Source: CAYPXN01 sp964414715 (GTDB lineage Bacteria > UBA10199 > JADFYH01). From it: DNA of 22,826 nucleotides. The stretch spans positions 1 to 22,826 of the forward strand of contig CAYPXN010000005.1 in assembly GCA_964414715.1 (NCBI GenBank), given 5' to 3'. Both the position numbers and the translations under genes were made by a program. Under the pieces are notes generated by a model, which did not search any database, was not told the DNA's origin, and saw nothing but the letters and a program-made list of their open reading frames with translations. Below are positions 1 to 7,713 of the stretch, piece by piece (position 1 is the first letter of the stretch; each line of letters opens with the position of its first letter).

Positions 1-291
1 TACTTTTGGATTCAAAATAGGATTTGCAGAAGTATTCGTGACTGTAATTTCCGTAGTTCCGCCGGTGCTGTAAGTAGGTGTGTTCACGGTAGCGGTAGCC
101 AACATATTATTACTGCTTCCACATGCGCCACCCATTAAAGAAAGTAAAAAGGCCGCGAGAAAAAAAAGAAGGAATTTACTCAGCCGATCATTAGCATGCT
201 CACATATAGATCGACTAGTAGTACTATGAGAATCAAATCGTTTTTGGTGATAAAATGTCTTCATACTTTGTTTCTCATGAGTATTTTTCAT
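1..291 (-). CDS. Lipoprotein, N-terminal part (runs off the left edge)
   Basis: The minus strand is open from an ATG at 291 to the window edge (97 codons, no stop). A hydrophobic stretch at about residues 40-53 leads to the lipobox-like MGGAC with Cys57, followed by a Ser/Asn/Thr-rich mature start (GSSNN), so it is probably an exported lipoprotein. The n-region is unusually long (38 residues before the hydrophobic core); an internal ATG at 264 (residue 10) would shorten it and may be the true start, although neither ATG has a well-placed Shine-Dalgarno. The visible mature part is Thr/Asn/Pro-rich, as in bacterial Ig-like surface proteins, but too little is present to name a domain. Confidence 0.6.
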   Translation of the reverse strand, partial: MKNTHEKQSMKTFYHQKRFDSHSTTSRSICEHANDRLSKFLLFFLAAFLLSLMGGACGSSNNMLATATVNTPTYSTGGTTEITVTNTSANPILNPKV

Positions 292-370
292 AATTTCAGA
301 TTTTAACTTCCTCTACAAAACAAGGCAAATTTTTTATATAGAGATCAGCAAAAGACCTCGAGGAAAATCA

Positions 371-499
371 CTAAAAGAAAAACATCCTGCGAAGAGCACT
401 CGCTACAGAACTCGCTCCCAATTGTTCCATGAAAAATCTTTGAGCCCTTCCCGAACCCACCGAAATATTCGTGGCGGCCGGGTTTGCACTAATCCCGAG
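371..499 (-). pseudogene. Start-less 42-codon ORF remnant or interspersed repeat
   Basis: Between TAA (502-500) and TAG (373-371) the minus strand is open for 42 codons with protein-like composition: ANPAATNISVGSG early, then RFFMEQLG, SSVASALRRMFFF and stop. There is no ATG before the internal Met24 and no plausible start with a Shine-Dalgarno. The DNA has a direct repeat GCGAGT-TCTGTA-GCGAGT. It may be the 3' end of a lost gene or part of a dispersed intergenic repeat. I do not recognise a family. Confidence 0.3.
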
Positions 500-604
500 T
501 TATTTTTAGAAGTGATAAAACAAAATATAATTTTTGTATCGAGTGCTAATTGTAGAGACGAGAAAGAAAGATAGAAAAGGAAATAGTCTACAGGCCGTCT
601 TATC

Positions 605-634
605 TTGCTAAAGCAAGCGCATTTTCATTATAAT
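605..634 (+). promoter_or_regulatory. Sigma-70-type promoter giving a near-leaderless mRNA
   Basis: TTGCTA (605-610), an 18-nt spacer and a perfect TATAAT (629-634). Transcription would start around 641, so the ATG at 643 lies at or next to the mRNA 5' end. No Shine-Dalgarno is present. Confidence 0.55.
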
Positions 635-642
635 AAAACCTT

Positions 643-1503
643 ATGAAAATTAAGCCTTACGTTTTTGTTAGTCTCTTTTTCATTTATGCAATGATCCCCT
701 TGCTGATGGGAGCCAGCAACATCGGCGGAGGAGGTTGTGGAACACAAACTTCAGATACTACTCCTGCCCCCGCTCCTACTCCAGTTCCGACGCCAACACC
801 TGATGCAAGCTATCCAAAAACTTGTAAAGAAGTACAAAGCGCTGCAGTTGCAGAAACTGGAAATCGTCCGAGCGATGGAACTTATACATTATATGTGAAC
901 GGAGATAAAAACAGTCCTTGGGAGGCATTTTGCTTCCGAATGAATCTCGAGTCTCCGACCGAATACCTCACAGTTTCGCAATCAGATAATTATTCTCAAA
1001 TTGGAAATGGAACCTACGTTTCTTTTACTTCTTACCGACGCTACCGCATTGATCCCAGCAGCCTTGAAATCAATCCGCTGGATGCACGGTTCGCAACCAA
1101 CTCTGGCTTCGATGTTTTCATGCCCGATCTTCCTGCGGGTCTCACTTCCATTCCCGCCGGCTGGGCTGAATTTCAACCTCATCGCAGTGATGATGGCCCT
1201 GCTGCCGTAGCCTATGCAAGCCTCACGGGAACACCTTTCGTCTTTAGTGAAAGTATTTTAAGCAACAACCTCAGCGATTTTTTCTGCACAGTGAGTGACC
1301 CCAGTACACCTCCTTCGGATACTACGGGAAGCGGTGCTCAAGTTTCTGCCGATCTCTCGACCTTCGCACTCTTTGCCATTAACTCCAATCAAGCTAATCA
1401 GCCGACGGGCGTTTGGACTCGCGAGGTGGCAGATTGCGCAGACCTCGGCCCGACCAGCAATTTCACGACAGCCTCTTGGCCGCTGCAGTATGTGGCGCAG
1501 TAA
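643..1503 (+). CDS. GON-domain lipoprotein
   Basis: A 286-aa exported protein. The signal segment (residues 5-24) is followed by IGGGGC with Cys32; this lacks the usual Leu at -3, so lipidation is likely but not certain. A Pro/Thr linker (41-54) leads to a domain from residue 58 on that matches the GON domain (PF08685), first described in ADAMTS9/20: Cys61-K-E-V-Q, DGTYTLYVNGD at 79-88, FCFRM with Cys97, EYLT at 107-110, YRIDP at 134-138 and RFATNSG at 149-155, then TGTPFVFSES further on. The DGxYTL, C-x-M, EYxT, RIDP and FA-x-x-x-G order is diagnostic. Bacterial GON proteins are generally surface or secreted; the function is not established, and binding or adhesion is a guess. No Shine-Dalgarno, see the promoter directly upstream. 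Confidence 0.8.
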   Translation: MKIKPYVFVSLFFIYAMIPLLMGASNIGGGGCGTQTSDTTPAPAPTPVPTPTPDASYPKTCKEVQSAAVAETGNRPSDGTYTLYVNGDKNSPWEAFCFRMNLESPTEYLTVSQSDNYSQIGNGTYVSFTSYRRYRIDPSSLEINPLDARFATNSGFDVFMPDLPAGLTSIPAGWAEFQPHRSDDGPAAVAYASLTGTPFVFSESILSNNLSDFFCTVSDPSTPPSDTTGSGAQVSADLSTFALFAINSNQANQPTGVWTREVADCADLGPTSNFTTASWPLQYVAQ

Positions 1504-1528
1504 TAAATACTATCCAAAAATAAACTGC

Positions 1529-1558
1529 TTGTGCCCTCTCCCCCATTTTCCTTATAAT
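1529..1558 (+). promoter_or_regulatory. Sigma-70-type promoter, second near-leaderless start
   Basis: TTGTGC (1529-1534), an 18-nt spacer and TATAAT (1553-1558). The ATG at 1567 is 8 nt beyond the -10 box, so the transcript should begin at or within a base or two of the start codon. The arrangement mirrors the promoter at 605-634. Confidence 0.5.
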
Positions 1559-1566
1559 TTTAGCTT

Positions 1567-2202
1567 ATGAAAAAAACTCATTTACTGGCTCGTTTGGGCC
1601 TTCTTTTGTCTTGCGCAGGAATCATCATTGGATTGGGCTTGGAAGCTTGTGCCCCTCCACCCGCGACTAATAATACAGTTCCTACCTTCACGATCGGCGG
1701 TGCTGCCAGCGGCTTAAATAGCGGCCAATCGGCGGTACTGCAAAATAATGGAAAAGATAACCTCATTCTCGATTCCGATGGAGATTTTGAATTTGATCAA
1801 ATGATTTCGGAGGGAAATCCTTACAATGTGACAGTCTTCACTCAACCCACGGGACAAAACTGCGTGGTCGCTCATGGGACAGGAACAGCCAGTGCAGACG
1901 TTACTAATGTAACTGTAACTTGTTCAAATGTTTATACAGTGGGAGGAATGGTAGAAGGCCTTCAAAACGGTAGCTCCGTAGTACTCCAAAATAATGAAGG
2001 CGATAACCTCACTGTCAACGGACAAACCGAACAAGCTTCCGATTTCACCTTTCCAACCGCTCTTGCAGATGGAGCCACTTATTCGGTGACCGTTCTGTCG
2101 GTGCAACCCACTACAGAACAATGCCAAGTCTTCTTGGGCACTGGAACAATTTCAGCCGCGAATGTAACCAATGTTGAGGTGAGTTGCTTCCCTGCTCCTT
2201 AA
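1567..2202 (+). CDS. Lipoprotein with two ~80-aa Cys-paired beta repeats
   Basis: A 211-aa protein. The signal peptide ends in the lipobox LEAC (Cys28), followed by a Pro-rich mature start. The rest is two tandem repeats (about residues 40-119 and 122-207). Each begins with a VGG/IGG-x-x-x-GL turn, contains VLQNN-x-x-DNL, an acidic-aromatic DFxF segment and YxVTV, then a Cys in Q-x-C-x-V and a closing Cys after ANVTNV or DVTNV. The two Cys of each repeat probably form a disulfide, and the strands suggest an Ig-like or prealbumin-like beta sandwich. The same repeat occurs three times in the lipoprotein encoded at 2401-4200 on the other strand, so the two are related. Function unknown; probably cell-surface. 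Confidence 0.75.
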   Translation: MKKTHLLARLGLLLSCAGIIIGLGLEACAPPPATNNTVPTFTIGGAASGLNSGQSAVLQNNGKDNLILDSDGDFEFDQMISEGNPYNVTVFTQPTGQNCVVAHGTGTASADVTNVTVTCSNVYTVGGMVEGLQNGSSVVLQNNEGDNLTVNGQTEQASDFTFPTALADGATYSVTVLSVQPTTEQCQVFLGTGTISAANVTNVEVSCFPAP

Positions 2203-2220
2203 ATAAAGTGCTCACACCCC

Positions 2221-2397
2221 TCACTCATGCCGCATGCGGTAAGAATCCAGTAAAGCGCGAATCATTTTTTGATACTGAGTGTGATGCTTCTTGGCTTCTT
2301 TTTTAAAAAACTCCACACTCGTTTTACTTAAAGAAATAGTGACCTTCACTTGATCATCCTTCAAGACCAGTTTTTCAGGAGGCGGTAGAAAATTCTT
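2221..2397 (-). pseudogene. 5'-truncated CopG/ribbon-helix-helix antitoxin
   Basis: Reading leftward from a TAA at 2400-2398, an open frame of 58 codons ends at TGA (2223-2221). It begins NFLPPPEKLVLKDD, then VKVTISLSKTSVEFFKKEAK, KHHTQYQKMIRALLDSYRMR. The VKVTISLS strand followed by two helices, and the typical QYQKMIRxLLD, identify a CopG-type RHH antitoxin of type II toxin-antitoxin systems. Family members usually have 15-25 more residues in front; here a stop codon and the 3' end of the neighbouring lipoprotein gene replace them, and no toxin gene is adjacent. A GTG (codon 18) preceded by AAGGA at a 7-nt spacing could still start a ~41-aa RHH protein, so a minimal solitary DNA-binding protein is possible. 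Confidence 0.65.
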
Positions 2398-2400
2398 TTA

Positions 2401-4200
2401 CTACTGAATATATTCCAAGGTGATTCCACGCGGATTCCATCCAGGCACATTGGTGGAAAGAGCGGCAGCGCAAGCACTGAAAGTTCCATCATTAGAATTT
2501 ACTAAACATTGATACATATTCCCGCTGATATCGGCCACGTAAACATATTGCGAACCATTCACTGTCGCGAAGCCAATTCCTCGAGGATCGCTCCAGGGTA
2601 CGCTACTAGAAGGCGTGAGAGCGCAAGCACTAAGCATTCCATCCAAGCTATTCACAGAGCATTGGTAAATACCGGTGTTGTTCGCTGCCACATAAGCATA
2701 CTGCGTAGCATTCGAGGTCGCAAAGGCTAAAGCATTTACAGTCCAAGTAGGTGCTCCGCTGGAGGGAGTTGGGTTGCAGTCGCTGAGTGTACCATCGCTT
2801 AAGCTAACCAAACATCGATAGACGACCTGATAACCACCGCCCGCTACATAAGCGTACTGGGTGCTATTTACCGTCGCAAAGGCGATAGCAAAAGGATTCC
2901 AAGTTTGAGGATCGGGAGGAGTCGCAGCACAGTTGCCAAAAAGCCCACTGCCATTGATCCCGCACTTGTAAAGCTCGGTGGTCACATTGTTTGAAATATA
3001 GGTGTAGGTAGTGGAAGCCACCGTGGCCATACTAATTCCCACCGGACAAAAGCCGGGTTCGTCTTCGGGTGCTATCGCAATACCACAATCATTATTGACA
3101 GCGCCGGTACTGCTATTCAGGGTGCAGTAAGGAACATCACACGCATCATTGTCTGCGATATAAATATATTGTTCACCATTGGCCACGGCGAAAGCCGTCG
3201 CGAAAGGTGCCCAGGAAGTTCCCTGGGTGAAGGCAGTACAGCTTCGGAAACTGCCATCATGGGAATTGATGCCACAGGAATAAATCGTATTGTTGCTGTC
3301 GGAGGAAACATAGGCGTAAAGATTAAAGTGGGTGCAAGTCACATTGATATCCGTAATATCACCCGTGGCCGTTCCGCTACAGACTCCATTGCTGAGCGTC
3401 CCCTCCGAACAGCCCGTAATCTCACAGGTCTGATCATTAGGATAATCGGCGATAGCTATGGAATAGGGGCTCCCATAACTTAAGGTGTAGTAATAAGGTC
3501 CATCACTTGCCAAAGCAATAGTGCCTGAACCATTATTTTGAATCACCACTTGTCCCGACAAACCAGAAACCGTACCGCCCACATTGTATTCATTGATGGC
3601 ACAAGTCACCTGAACATCCGTCACATCCGCATTCACATTATCGCCACTGCCATTCGCCACCTCGCAGGTATATCCTGTCGGCTGGGTAAGGACTGTCACG
3701 TTATAGGATGCATCCGCTGCCACAGGCTGGGAGAAAATAAAAAGTCCATCACTCACCAAGCTTAAATCATCACTTCCATTATTCTGAAGTATCACCGTAC
3801 CGACCAATCCACTGATCGTACCACCGATCGTATGACCCGCACCTGCCGCACAAGTAATTTGAACATTTGTTACATTTGCAGACTGAACAGTACCTGTGCC
3901 GTTGGTGATCGAACAGGTTTGACCTTCAGGTTGACTGAGAATGCTCACCAAATAAGAAGCATTGTTTTCGAGCGTGCCAGAAAAAACAAAGTCTCCATCG
4001 GCTGTGAGTGCGAGATCGCTTCCGCCATTCAGTTCAAGCACCAAAGTACCTGACAAGCCACTCAGTGTTCCACCTACTGAAAAAGATGAAACGGGAGCAG
4101 ATGTACTATCGCAGGCCATCTGGACATGAGATAAAGAAATGAAAAGAAAGAGATAAAAAAATAAGCGAAGATAAAGGGAAAGCTTTTTTATTTGAATCAT
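2401..4200 (-). CDS. Lipoprotein with three beta repeats and a propeller-like C-terminus
   Basis: A 599-aa protein with a signal peptide and Cys30 in QMAC. Residues ~40-290 hold three copies of the VGG-x-x-x-GL / LQNN / DGxFxF / Q-x-C / VxVTC repeat also found at 1567-2202; the third is longer, with an extra Cys-containing loop. From about 293 to the end there are roughly six ~55-aa units: YxYVA, then YxC-x-x-NSxDGxLSxC, then W-P-x-AIAFA or similar. Such units are typical of lactonase-like beta-propeller proteins, each blade carrying a Cys pair. Probably an outer-surface, disulfide-stabilised binding protein; no catalytic residues can be named. It is divergent from the gene at 4265 (64 nt between starts), so the promoters must be compact and facing. 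Confidence 0.75.
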   Translation of the reverse strand: MIQIKKLSLYLRLFFYLFLFISLSHVQMACDSTSAPVSSFSVGGTLSGLSGTLVLELNGGSDLALTADGDFVFSGTLENNASYLVSILSQPEGQTCSITNGTGTVQSANVTNVQITCAAGAGHTIGGTISGLVGTVILQNNGSDDLSLVSDGLFIFSQPVAADASYNVTVLTQPTGYTCEVANGSGDNVNADVTDVQVTCAINEYNVGGTVSGLSGQVVIQNNGSGTIALASDGPYYYTLSYGSPYSIAIADYPNDQTCEITGCSEGTLSNGVCSGTATGDITDINVTCTHFNLYAYVSSDSNNTIYSCGINSHDGSFRSCTAFTQGTSWAPFATAFAVANGEQYIYIADNDACDVPYCTLNSSTGAVNNDCGIAIAPEDEPGFCPVGISMATVASTTYTYISNNVTTELYKCGINGSGLFGNCAATPPDPQTWNPFAIAFATVNSTQYAYVAGGGYQVVYRCLVSLSDGTLSDCNPTPSSGAPTWTVNALAFATSNATQYAYVAANNTGIYQCSVNSLDGMLSACALTPSSSVPWSDPRGIGFATVNGSQYVYVADISGNMYQCLVNSNDGTFSACAAALSTNVPGWNPRGITLEYIQ

Positions 4201-4264
4201 AGACTACACACTTTATCATTTTTTTAAGAGAGACAAAATAAAAAATCCGGTTAAAATATACCGT

Positions 4265-5674
4265 ATGCGCAAATTTTTCTTTCGATTCTTTCTTCTGATC
4301 CCCCTCTTCTTTTTCACAACAGCCGCATCCAACACAATCACCGGAGGAGGTTGCAATGCCGGAACAAACACTTCTCCTTCTCTCAGTTCACTGACGATCA
4401 CACCGACAGATCAAACCGTCCTCATCAATAGTACGAAACAGTATAGCGCCACTGCTCATTTCTTGGACAATACAACAGCCGATGTAACTTCTCTCGTCAC
4501 ATGGACTTCTTCCAATACAAATTTTGTAAGTATTAATTCTGAAGGTTTGGCCACTGCAGGCAATTCGGAAACTTCTGCACCCATTACGATCACCGCATCA
4601 CTCGATTCCATTTCAGGAAGCACCGCTGTTTCTGTGGTAGATCTTACACCCGCGGTGAACCAAGTTTCTCCCATGGAAGGTCCTTTAGAGGGCGGGACAA
4701 GCGTTACGATTACTGGATTAAATTTTACAAACGCAAGTGCCGTCACTTTCGGAAGTACTGCAGCCACTTCTTTTACGGTGAATAGCAGCACTTCTATCAC
4801 GGCTATTTCTCCTGCCGAATCTGCAGGCACCGTGGATATCACTGTCACCACTCCTTACGGAACCAGTGCTGTAAATTCCTCCGATCAATTCACCTACATC
4901 GCTGCACCCACGGTCACCCATGTCGCTTTAAATTTTGGACCTACAGCAGGTGGCACAACAGTGACACTCACTGGAACAGGTTTCACCACCGTCACTTCAG
5001 TGCAGTTTGGAAGCGTGGAGGCAACAAGCTTCACCATCGATAGCGATACTCAGATCACTACTGTCACTCCTGCACATGCAGCAGGCATCGTGGATGTGGC
5101 TGTGAGCAATATCGTTGGAAACGGAATCGATGGAAATGCTTTTACTTATACTGATGCTACACTCACTAGCATCATAGTATTACCTGTTTCTCCAAGGCTC
5201 CCCCAAAATTATTCACAACCATTTACAGCTCTCGGAATTTTTTCAGATGCCTCTACACTGGATCTCACCCATGTGGCTAACTGGACTTCCAGCGATCAGA
5301 GTGTTGCAACAATTTCAAACACGGGTCTTGCAAATGGCGTAGCACCAGGCACCACACAAATTTCAGCCCAGGTGAATAGTATTCTCGGTGTAACAACACT
5401 TACCGTCACAGATGCCATGCTGGTTTCGATCACGATCGCGCCTTCAAATCCTGCTGTCCCTCAAGGAAGTACTTTACAACTCAGTGCTCTCGGAACTTTT
5501 TCAGATGGTTCTACACTCGATCTAACCGATGTAGCTGCCTGGAGTTCAAGCGATATAGGTGTCGCCACCGTTTCAAATACGGGTTTGGCAACAGGAGTGG
5601 ATGGGGGACTTTCTGAAATCTCCGCTGAAGTGAATTCTATTTCAGGAAATACAATCTTGTCTGTGGGAATTTAA
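4265..5674 (+). CDS. Surface Ig-like lipoprotein, BIG2-IPT-IPT-BIG2-BIG2
   Basis: A 469-aa protein. The signal region is followed by AASNTITGGGC (Cys30), again a lipobox without Leu at -3 and very like the end of the GON protein's signal (ASNIGGGGC). Domains by eye: BIG2 at ~40-125 (LTITP, WTSSN, GLATA), IPT/TIG at ~131-212 (GPLEGGTSVTITGLNF, VTFGSTAA, TYGTSA-type end) and ~215-293 (FGPTAGGTTVTLTGTGF, VQFGSVEAT), BIG2 at ~297-381 and ~384-469 (LDLT, WTSSD or WSSSD, VATISNTGLA). Such stacks usually form extended stalks in adhesins or polysaccharide-binding proteins. It ends 19 nt before the GST gene and could be co-transcribed with it. Confidence 0.8.
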   Translation: MRKFFFRFFLLIPLFFFTTAASNTITGGGCNAGTNTSPSLSSLTITPTDQTVLINSTKQYSATAHFLDNTTADVTSLVTWTSSNTNFVSINSEGLATAGNSETSAPITITASLDSISGSTAVSVVDLTPAVNQVSPMEGPLEGGTSVTITGLNFTNASAVTFGSTAATSFTVNSSTSITAISPAESAGTVDITVTTPYGTSAVNSSDQFTYIAAPTVTHVALNFGPTAGGTTVTLTGTGFTTVTSVQFGSVEATSFTIDSDTQITTVTPAHAAGIVDVAVSNIVGNGIDGNAFTYTDATLTSIIVLPVSPRLPQNYSQPFTALGIFSDASTLDLTHVANWTSSDQSVATISNTGLANGVAPGTTQISAQVNSILGVTTLTVTDAMLVSITIAPSNPAVPQGSTLQLSALGTFSDGSTLDLTDVAAWSSSDIGVATVSNTGLATGVDGGLSEISAEVNSISGNTILSVGI

Positions 5675-5693
5675 TCATGAGAGGATAAATTTT

Positions 5694-6311
5694 ATGCTGA
5701 CACTTTATGCCATGCCCGGTGCCTGTTCACTCGCCCCGCACATCATTCTTAATGAACTCCAGATTCCTTACGAGCTAAAAATAGTAAAAAAAGGTGATGA
5801 AGCAATGCGTACGGAACTTCTGAAAGCGAATCCCTTGGGACAAGTTCCCACGCTTATCACAGAAGAAGGATATATCCTGATGGAAGGTCCCGCCATTCAG
5901 CAATATTTGATTTCACTGAAACCCAACTCCCTTTTTCCAGCATCGGGACAGTCACGCTTCAAAGGTTTTGAATGGATGAACTTCATCTCCACTTCCCTGC
6001 ACAAGGGATTTTCTCCCCTTTTTCATCCAGAATATTATCTCAGCCATCCTGAATATTTTTCGGATCTGAAAGAAACGGCAAAAAAGAATTTGATAAAATT
6101 ATTCCAGAATGTAGAACAACGCATTGAGGGAAGTTATTGTCTCGGAAACGATTTTTCCATCGTCGACGCCTACCTTTTCGTCATTCTCAGCTGGGCACCC
6201 AAGATGGGAATCGATTTTTCCGCAAATCAAAAACTCTCTGCCTTGTTCAAGCAAATCGGCGAAAGAGAAAGTGTAAAATCAGCCCTAAAAGAGGAAGGCT
6301 TGAGTCTCTAA
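5694..6311 (+). CDS. gstA: Beta-class glutathione S-transferase
   Basis: A 205-aa cytosolic protein of normal family length. The N-terminal thioredoxin fold shows PGACSLAPH with Cys11 (Cys10 of the E. coli beta-class enzyme), GQVP with the cis-Pro at 52, and EGPAI at 64-68 where most members have ESxAI for glutathione binding. The helical domain has LHKGFSPLF with His103, equivalent to E. coli GstA His106, and FSIVDAYLF as the N-capping box motif. It conjugates or reduces electrophiles with glutathione; the physiological substrate is not predictable. The start is supported by GAGAGG upstream. It is the only clear cytosolic metabolic enzyme in the left half of the window and follows a surface-protein gene by 19 nt. 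Confidence 0.9.
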   Translation: MLTLYAMPGACSLAPHIILNELQIPYELKIVKKGDEAMRTELLKANPLGQVPTLITEEGYILMEGPAIQQYLISLKPNSLFPASGQSRFKGFEWMNFISTSLHKGFSPLFHPEYYLSHPEYFSDLKETAKKNLIKLFQNVEQRIEGSYCLGNDFSIVDAYLFVILSWAPKMGIDFSANQKLSALFKQIGERESVKSALKEEGLSL

Positions 6312-6323
6312 ATTTTCACTCCC

Positions 6324-6341
6324 TTATCCCGGAGAGCTCAC
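6324..6341. repeat. 18-bp repeat, copy 1
   Basis: TTATCCCGGAGAGCTCAC on the plus strand, identical and in the same orientation to 7877-7894. It lies just past the GST gene. On the minus strand it closes a start-less open frame (to about 6417) ending in NSVSSPG and stop, the same last five residues as the heparinase-like protein. Confidence 0.7.
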
Positions 6342-6442
6342 ACTATTAAAATTCTCTGTATTTTTTAGAAAAAATTTCCACAATGAAACAGCCGCCAACG
6401 GGTTACTCACGTACTTAAATCTAAAAATAATAATTTATTTTA

Positions 6443-7594
6443 TTAAGGATTCCTCACGCAATCACCTGTATAAGGATAGCGGGTGCCTCCATCGACCATT
6501 TCAAAATCTGTCACCTGAAGACTTTTCAAGGAATAAGTATCTAAAAGACCGCTCCATTTATGCTGGGTAAAACGATCGCTCTGGGCCGTAAGAGCAATAT
6601 TACCACCGTCGGCCAGAAACATCCCGTAATGTTGCAGGGTGCGAGCAATCACTTTGGCTCCTTCCGTGGGAAGTTGTGCAATCTTCGCATTGACCGCAGC
6701 ATTATTTTTCAAACGTAAATGTGCTCCGTAAGGAATCGCATTCAGACCTCCATTCGTCGGATAAGTGGTATGCGTAGCGGGGTGCACATAAAAATGGTGT
6801 CCATTTCCTTTGCCGTATAATCCTCCAATCCTGTTGTTTGGCAAAATGAAGCGAATCGCATGACCCAAATTTCCACCATTCTGAATAGCTTCTGCCACCT
6901 CATCCGCATTAAACAAAAGAGGCGCAATCGGCATGCCGCCTGCGTCCGCACTCGTGCATTGTTCTCCTCTTCCTGAAGCAGGATAAACCCGACTCATATC
7001 CCAAACCGCAAGACAACCCCCGTAAAAATTTTTCCCCTGGATATTCGCTCGCCACATTTCATAAAGATGCTGATTATAAAAATCGGCAACAATCAAATGG
7101 CAATCTCCATTGCTTGTGCAAGCATATCCATTTTCTCCTTCCAAGACTCCTCCCAAGGGAAGTGGCACAGAAGCTTGGTCGCATTCTTCTGGGAAAAAAT
7201 CGCTCGTGGGAATAAAGTTGTAAAAAGATGTGTTTTGATTTGCTTCCAGCACCTCTATCGAAAAATCAATCCGCATTAAACCCGTTCCCCAACCCCCTTG
7301 GCTATTCAAGGTGGAAATAATAGAAGAGGACTTCGCATCCAAAGCTGCAGAAGAAATATCCTGATACCAAACAGCTTTGTCTGGAAAATATTTACCTGAA
7401 GAAGGGGGAGTCGTATCGTTCTCTCCATTTCCATCATTAGGAGGAGTGGAAGTATCATTTGGGCTGGGGGGATTTTGAGGAGGGATGTCCTGAGTTTGAG
7501 AAGTCTCCAGTCCTGCTTCACCACAGTGTGTGCAAAGAAAACTGCACATTGCGACAATGAACAAAACAAAAACCTTCGAGGGTTTTAAAAACAT
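6443..7594 (-). CDS. Lipoprotein of a widespread family of unknown function
   Basis: A 383-aa exported protein. The signal ends in SFLCTHCGE; Cys21 or Cys24 could be the lipidated residue and neither lipobox is classical. A low-complexity Pro/Asn/Asp linker runs from ~35 to 67. The remainder resembles a family seen in many bacteria and some eukaryotes, with ordered motifs SADAGGMPIAPLLFNADEVA, HAIRFILPN, YVHPATH, PYGAHLRLK, VIARTLQHYGMFLADGG and a closing DFEMVDGG. The conserved His, Arg and Asp suggest a carbohydrate-active or carbohydrate-binding fold, but no function is established to my knowledge. GAGG lies 8 nt before the ATG. The 282-nt upstream gap carries the ATCCTA cluster. Confidence 0.65.
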   Translation of the reverse strand: MFLKPSKVFVLFIVAMCSFLCTHCGEAGLETSQTQDIPPQNPPSPNDTSTPPNDGNGENDTTPPSSGKYFPDKAVWYQDISSAALDAKSSSIISTLNSQGGWGTGLMRIDFSIEVLEANQNTSFYNFIPTSDFFPEECDQASVPLPLGGVLEGENGYACTSNGDCHLIVADFYNQHLYEMWRANIQGKNFYGGCLAVWDMSRVYPASGRGEQCTSADAGGMPIAPLLFNADEVAEAIQNGGNLGHAIRFILPNNRIGGLYGKGNGHHFYVHPATHTTYPTNGGLNAIPYGAHLRLKNNAAVNAKIAQLPTEGAKVIARTLQHYGMFLADGGNIALTAQSDRFTQHKWSGLLDTYSLKSLQVTDFEMVDGGTRYPYTGDCVRNP

Positions 7595-7713
7595 AGATAT
7601 GCCTCTTCTTTAATAAAATTTTTCCTTCAAAATTTCTTTTGAATAATCGTTTTCAGGCTTCCGATTTCTTCAGAAAAAAAGAATTACATTTTCGTTGTAT
7701 ACCAAGAAAAGCA

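Larger units (their letters stand above)
292..642. other. 351-nt intergenic region with a decayed ORF and a promoter
   Basis: This gap separates two divergent lipoprotein genes. It holds a start-less minus-strand ORF remnant (371-499) that is visibly richer in GC than its surroundings, then an AT-rich stretch and a sigma-70-like promoter (605-634) just before the rightward gene. I see no tRNA and no terminator with a U-tract. Confidence 0.5.

Noticed and set aside
472..490. TGGC ... TTTGCA resembling a sigma-54 promoter
   Set aside because: GG to GC spacing is 11 nt, one too many, and no gene follows at a suitable distance.
2230..2239. Perfect 10-bp palindrome CCGCATGCGG
   Set aside because: It lies within the coding end of the antitoxin remnant; too short and alone to call an operator.
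4456..4851. 131-codon minus-strand open frame inside the Ig-like gene
   Set aside because: Antisense shadow of Thr/Ser-rich coding sequence; the plus strand encodes clear BIG2 and IPT domains here.
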